The notes under the pieces were generated by a model that saw only the letters and a list, made by a program, of their open reading frames with translations, was not told where the DNA came from and ran no database searches. Both the position numbers and the translations under genes were made by a program. DNA of 64,000 nucleotides from Scylla paramamosain (lineage: Eukaryota > Arthropoda > Malacostraca > Decapoda > Portunidae). Positions within the stretch are counted from its first letter, which is position 1, and the number at the start of each line of letters is the position of its first letter. The DNA lies in NCBI RefSeq assembly GCF_035594125.1, contig NC_087190.1:6937962-7001961 (forward strand). The letters are read 5' to 3'. Below, in pieces: positions 63,230 to 64,000 of the stretch.

Positions 63230-64000
63230 GACTCGAGGTAGATGAAGGCACACTGGTTTTTGAGTGTTTATACAGTGCTAGTGACAGATTAACAAGATTT
63301 CTACATTATTATTAAGAGAAACAGTCTTGAGAAACCGGCTAATCACCTCTGCGGCCTTTAAAAATAGTCATGATGAGAGAGTAGAGTGTTTTTGAATATG
63401 GGCGTATTTGGTAAGTTACACGGGTTTTTAAAGATGTAGTTATGGTTCTAGTGATAGATTAACAAGATTTCTACATTATCATTAAGAGAACCTGGCTAAT
63501 TATTTATGTGGCTTTTAAAAATAGTTGTGTTGAGAGAGCTGAATGCGGGCCAGACACGCACAGCTTAACGACAGCGAGTCAGGAAGGAAAACAAGCTTAA
63601 AACCACGAAACAGCTGGGGAAACAAGCACCACGCCCCAAATGTCTCAAAGTAAAGACAGACACATCAGGATTCACGAAAGGAAACTGCATTTCACACAGC
63701 CACGGACAGCCAAAGTTAACAAAACTGAGATAGGAAGTAAAACAAGCTTAAAATCATGAAAAAGCAGAGGACACAAGCACCACGCACCAAAATAAACTTC
63801 TAAATTTAAACAAACTTAACTCAGGAAAGAAAACAAGCATGAAAAAAAAAATGACAGTGAGGAACATAAGCACCACACCTTAAATACTTCAAAATAAATT
63901 GAACATTCTCAACTGAGACAGAAAAAAAAATTAAAAAAATAAATAAATAAAAAATATAATAATAAAAAAAACCCTGCTCTTTACAGACACGTACAGATAA
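63230..64000. repeat. ~170-bp and ~150-bp degenerate tandem repeats, copy B
   Basis: The GATTAACAAGATTTCTACATTAT pair and the AACAAGCTTAAAA units (about 63591, 63743 and 63834) are present as in copy A. A deletion near 63790 shortens one 150-bp unit. The window ends inside this block. Confidence 0.7.

Larger units (their letters stand above)
56769..64000. repeat. Segmental duplication, copy B (continues past the window)
   Basis: From the CA run (56771-56848) this repeats copy A in the same order and orientation. Notable differences: a 73-bp deletion in the minisatellite (copy A 42600-42660 region versus 59043), shorter GT runs, a loss of about 55 bp in the 150-bp repeats (near 63790), and loss of the TATATTATTTTTTATGG word near 61624. 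The left junction joins the CA run to the truncated hAT copy, whereas copy A joins a CR1-like tail. Confidence 0.92.

Overview
The window looks like repeat-rich, gene-poor heterochromatin from an arthropod nuclear genome, most likely a decapod crustacean such as a crab. The non-LTR elements resemble families that are abundant in decapods, microsatellites are very dense and long, and CR1/RTE/Jockey-like LINEs, BEL/Pao, Ty3/gypsy, Penelope-like and hAT elements occur together. I found no convincing single-copy host gene, no rRNA and no prokaryotic feature. The species assignment is inference from element style only.

Region 1 (1 to about 25930) is one AT-rich satellite of about 95-bp monomers. 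In its best-preserved part (about 660-5000) five monomer subtypes recur in fixed order, giving a higher-order period of about 460-500 bp. The array is interrupted by a 386-bp insertion with ACATG flanks (278-663), a nearly complete Ty3/gypsy element (5007-10794), an inverted stretch of the satellite itself (10817 to about 13134), a degenerate protein-coding element (15545-16400, minus), a Penelope-like fragment with an 18-bp hairpin (19095-19410), a 5'-truncated Jockey-type LINE (about 21255-24120) and a probable solo LTR (24856-25718).

Region 2 (25931-40380) is a patchwork of elements and microsatellites. It holds a dead hAT transposon with an 8-bp target-site duplication (26465-29340, minus), a tRNA-like SINE candidate, a CR1-like LINE carrying two abutting palindromes (about 30985-32850, minus), a 747-bp (CAA)n run joined to a 0.6-kb (CTA)n run, an RTE-type LINE whose 3' end abuts that run (35014-37775, minus), and three consecutive CR1-like 3' ends that each stop at ACTAGGTAA followed by CA-rich sequence.

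Region 3 (about 40366-64000) is dominated by a segmental duplication with an offset of about 16.4 kb. Each copy contains the left end of a second hAT element, its BED-finger transposase N-terminus truncated in a 3-kb 10/15-bp minisatellite, a tRNA-like relic and a tail of about 150-bp degenerate repeats. Between the copies lie unassigned sequence, a CR1-like 3' end, a 1.8-kb (TA)n tract, a decayed BEL/Pao gag-pol fragment and a second truncated copy of the first hAT element. The junction between the latter and the second duplicated copy is at about 56769.

The coding capacity is that of mobile elements, nearly all broken by frameshifts, stops or deletions. The most notable object is the young gypsy element. 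Integrase remnants lie between protease and reverse transcriptase rather than after RNase H (the Gmr1-type order), the integrase core is deleted in frame, and its two LTRs differ at one substitution plus a CA-repeat length change.
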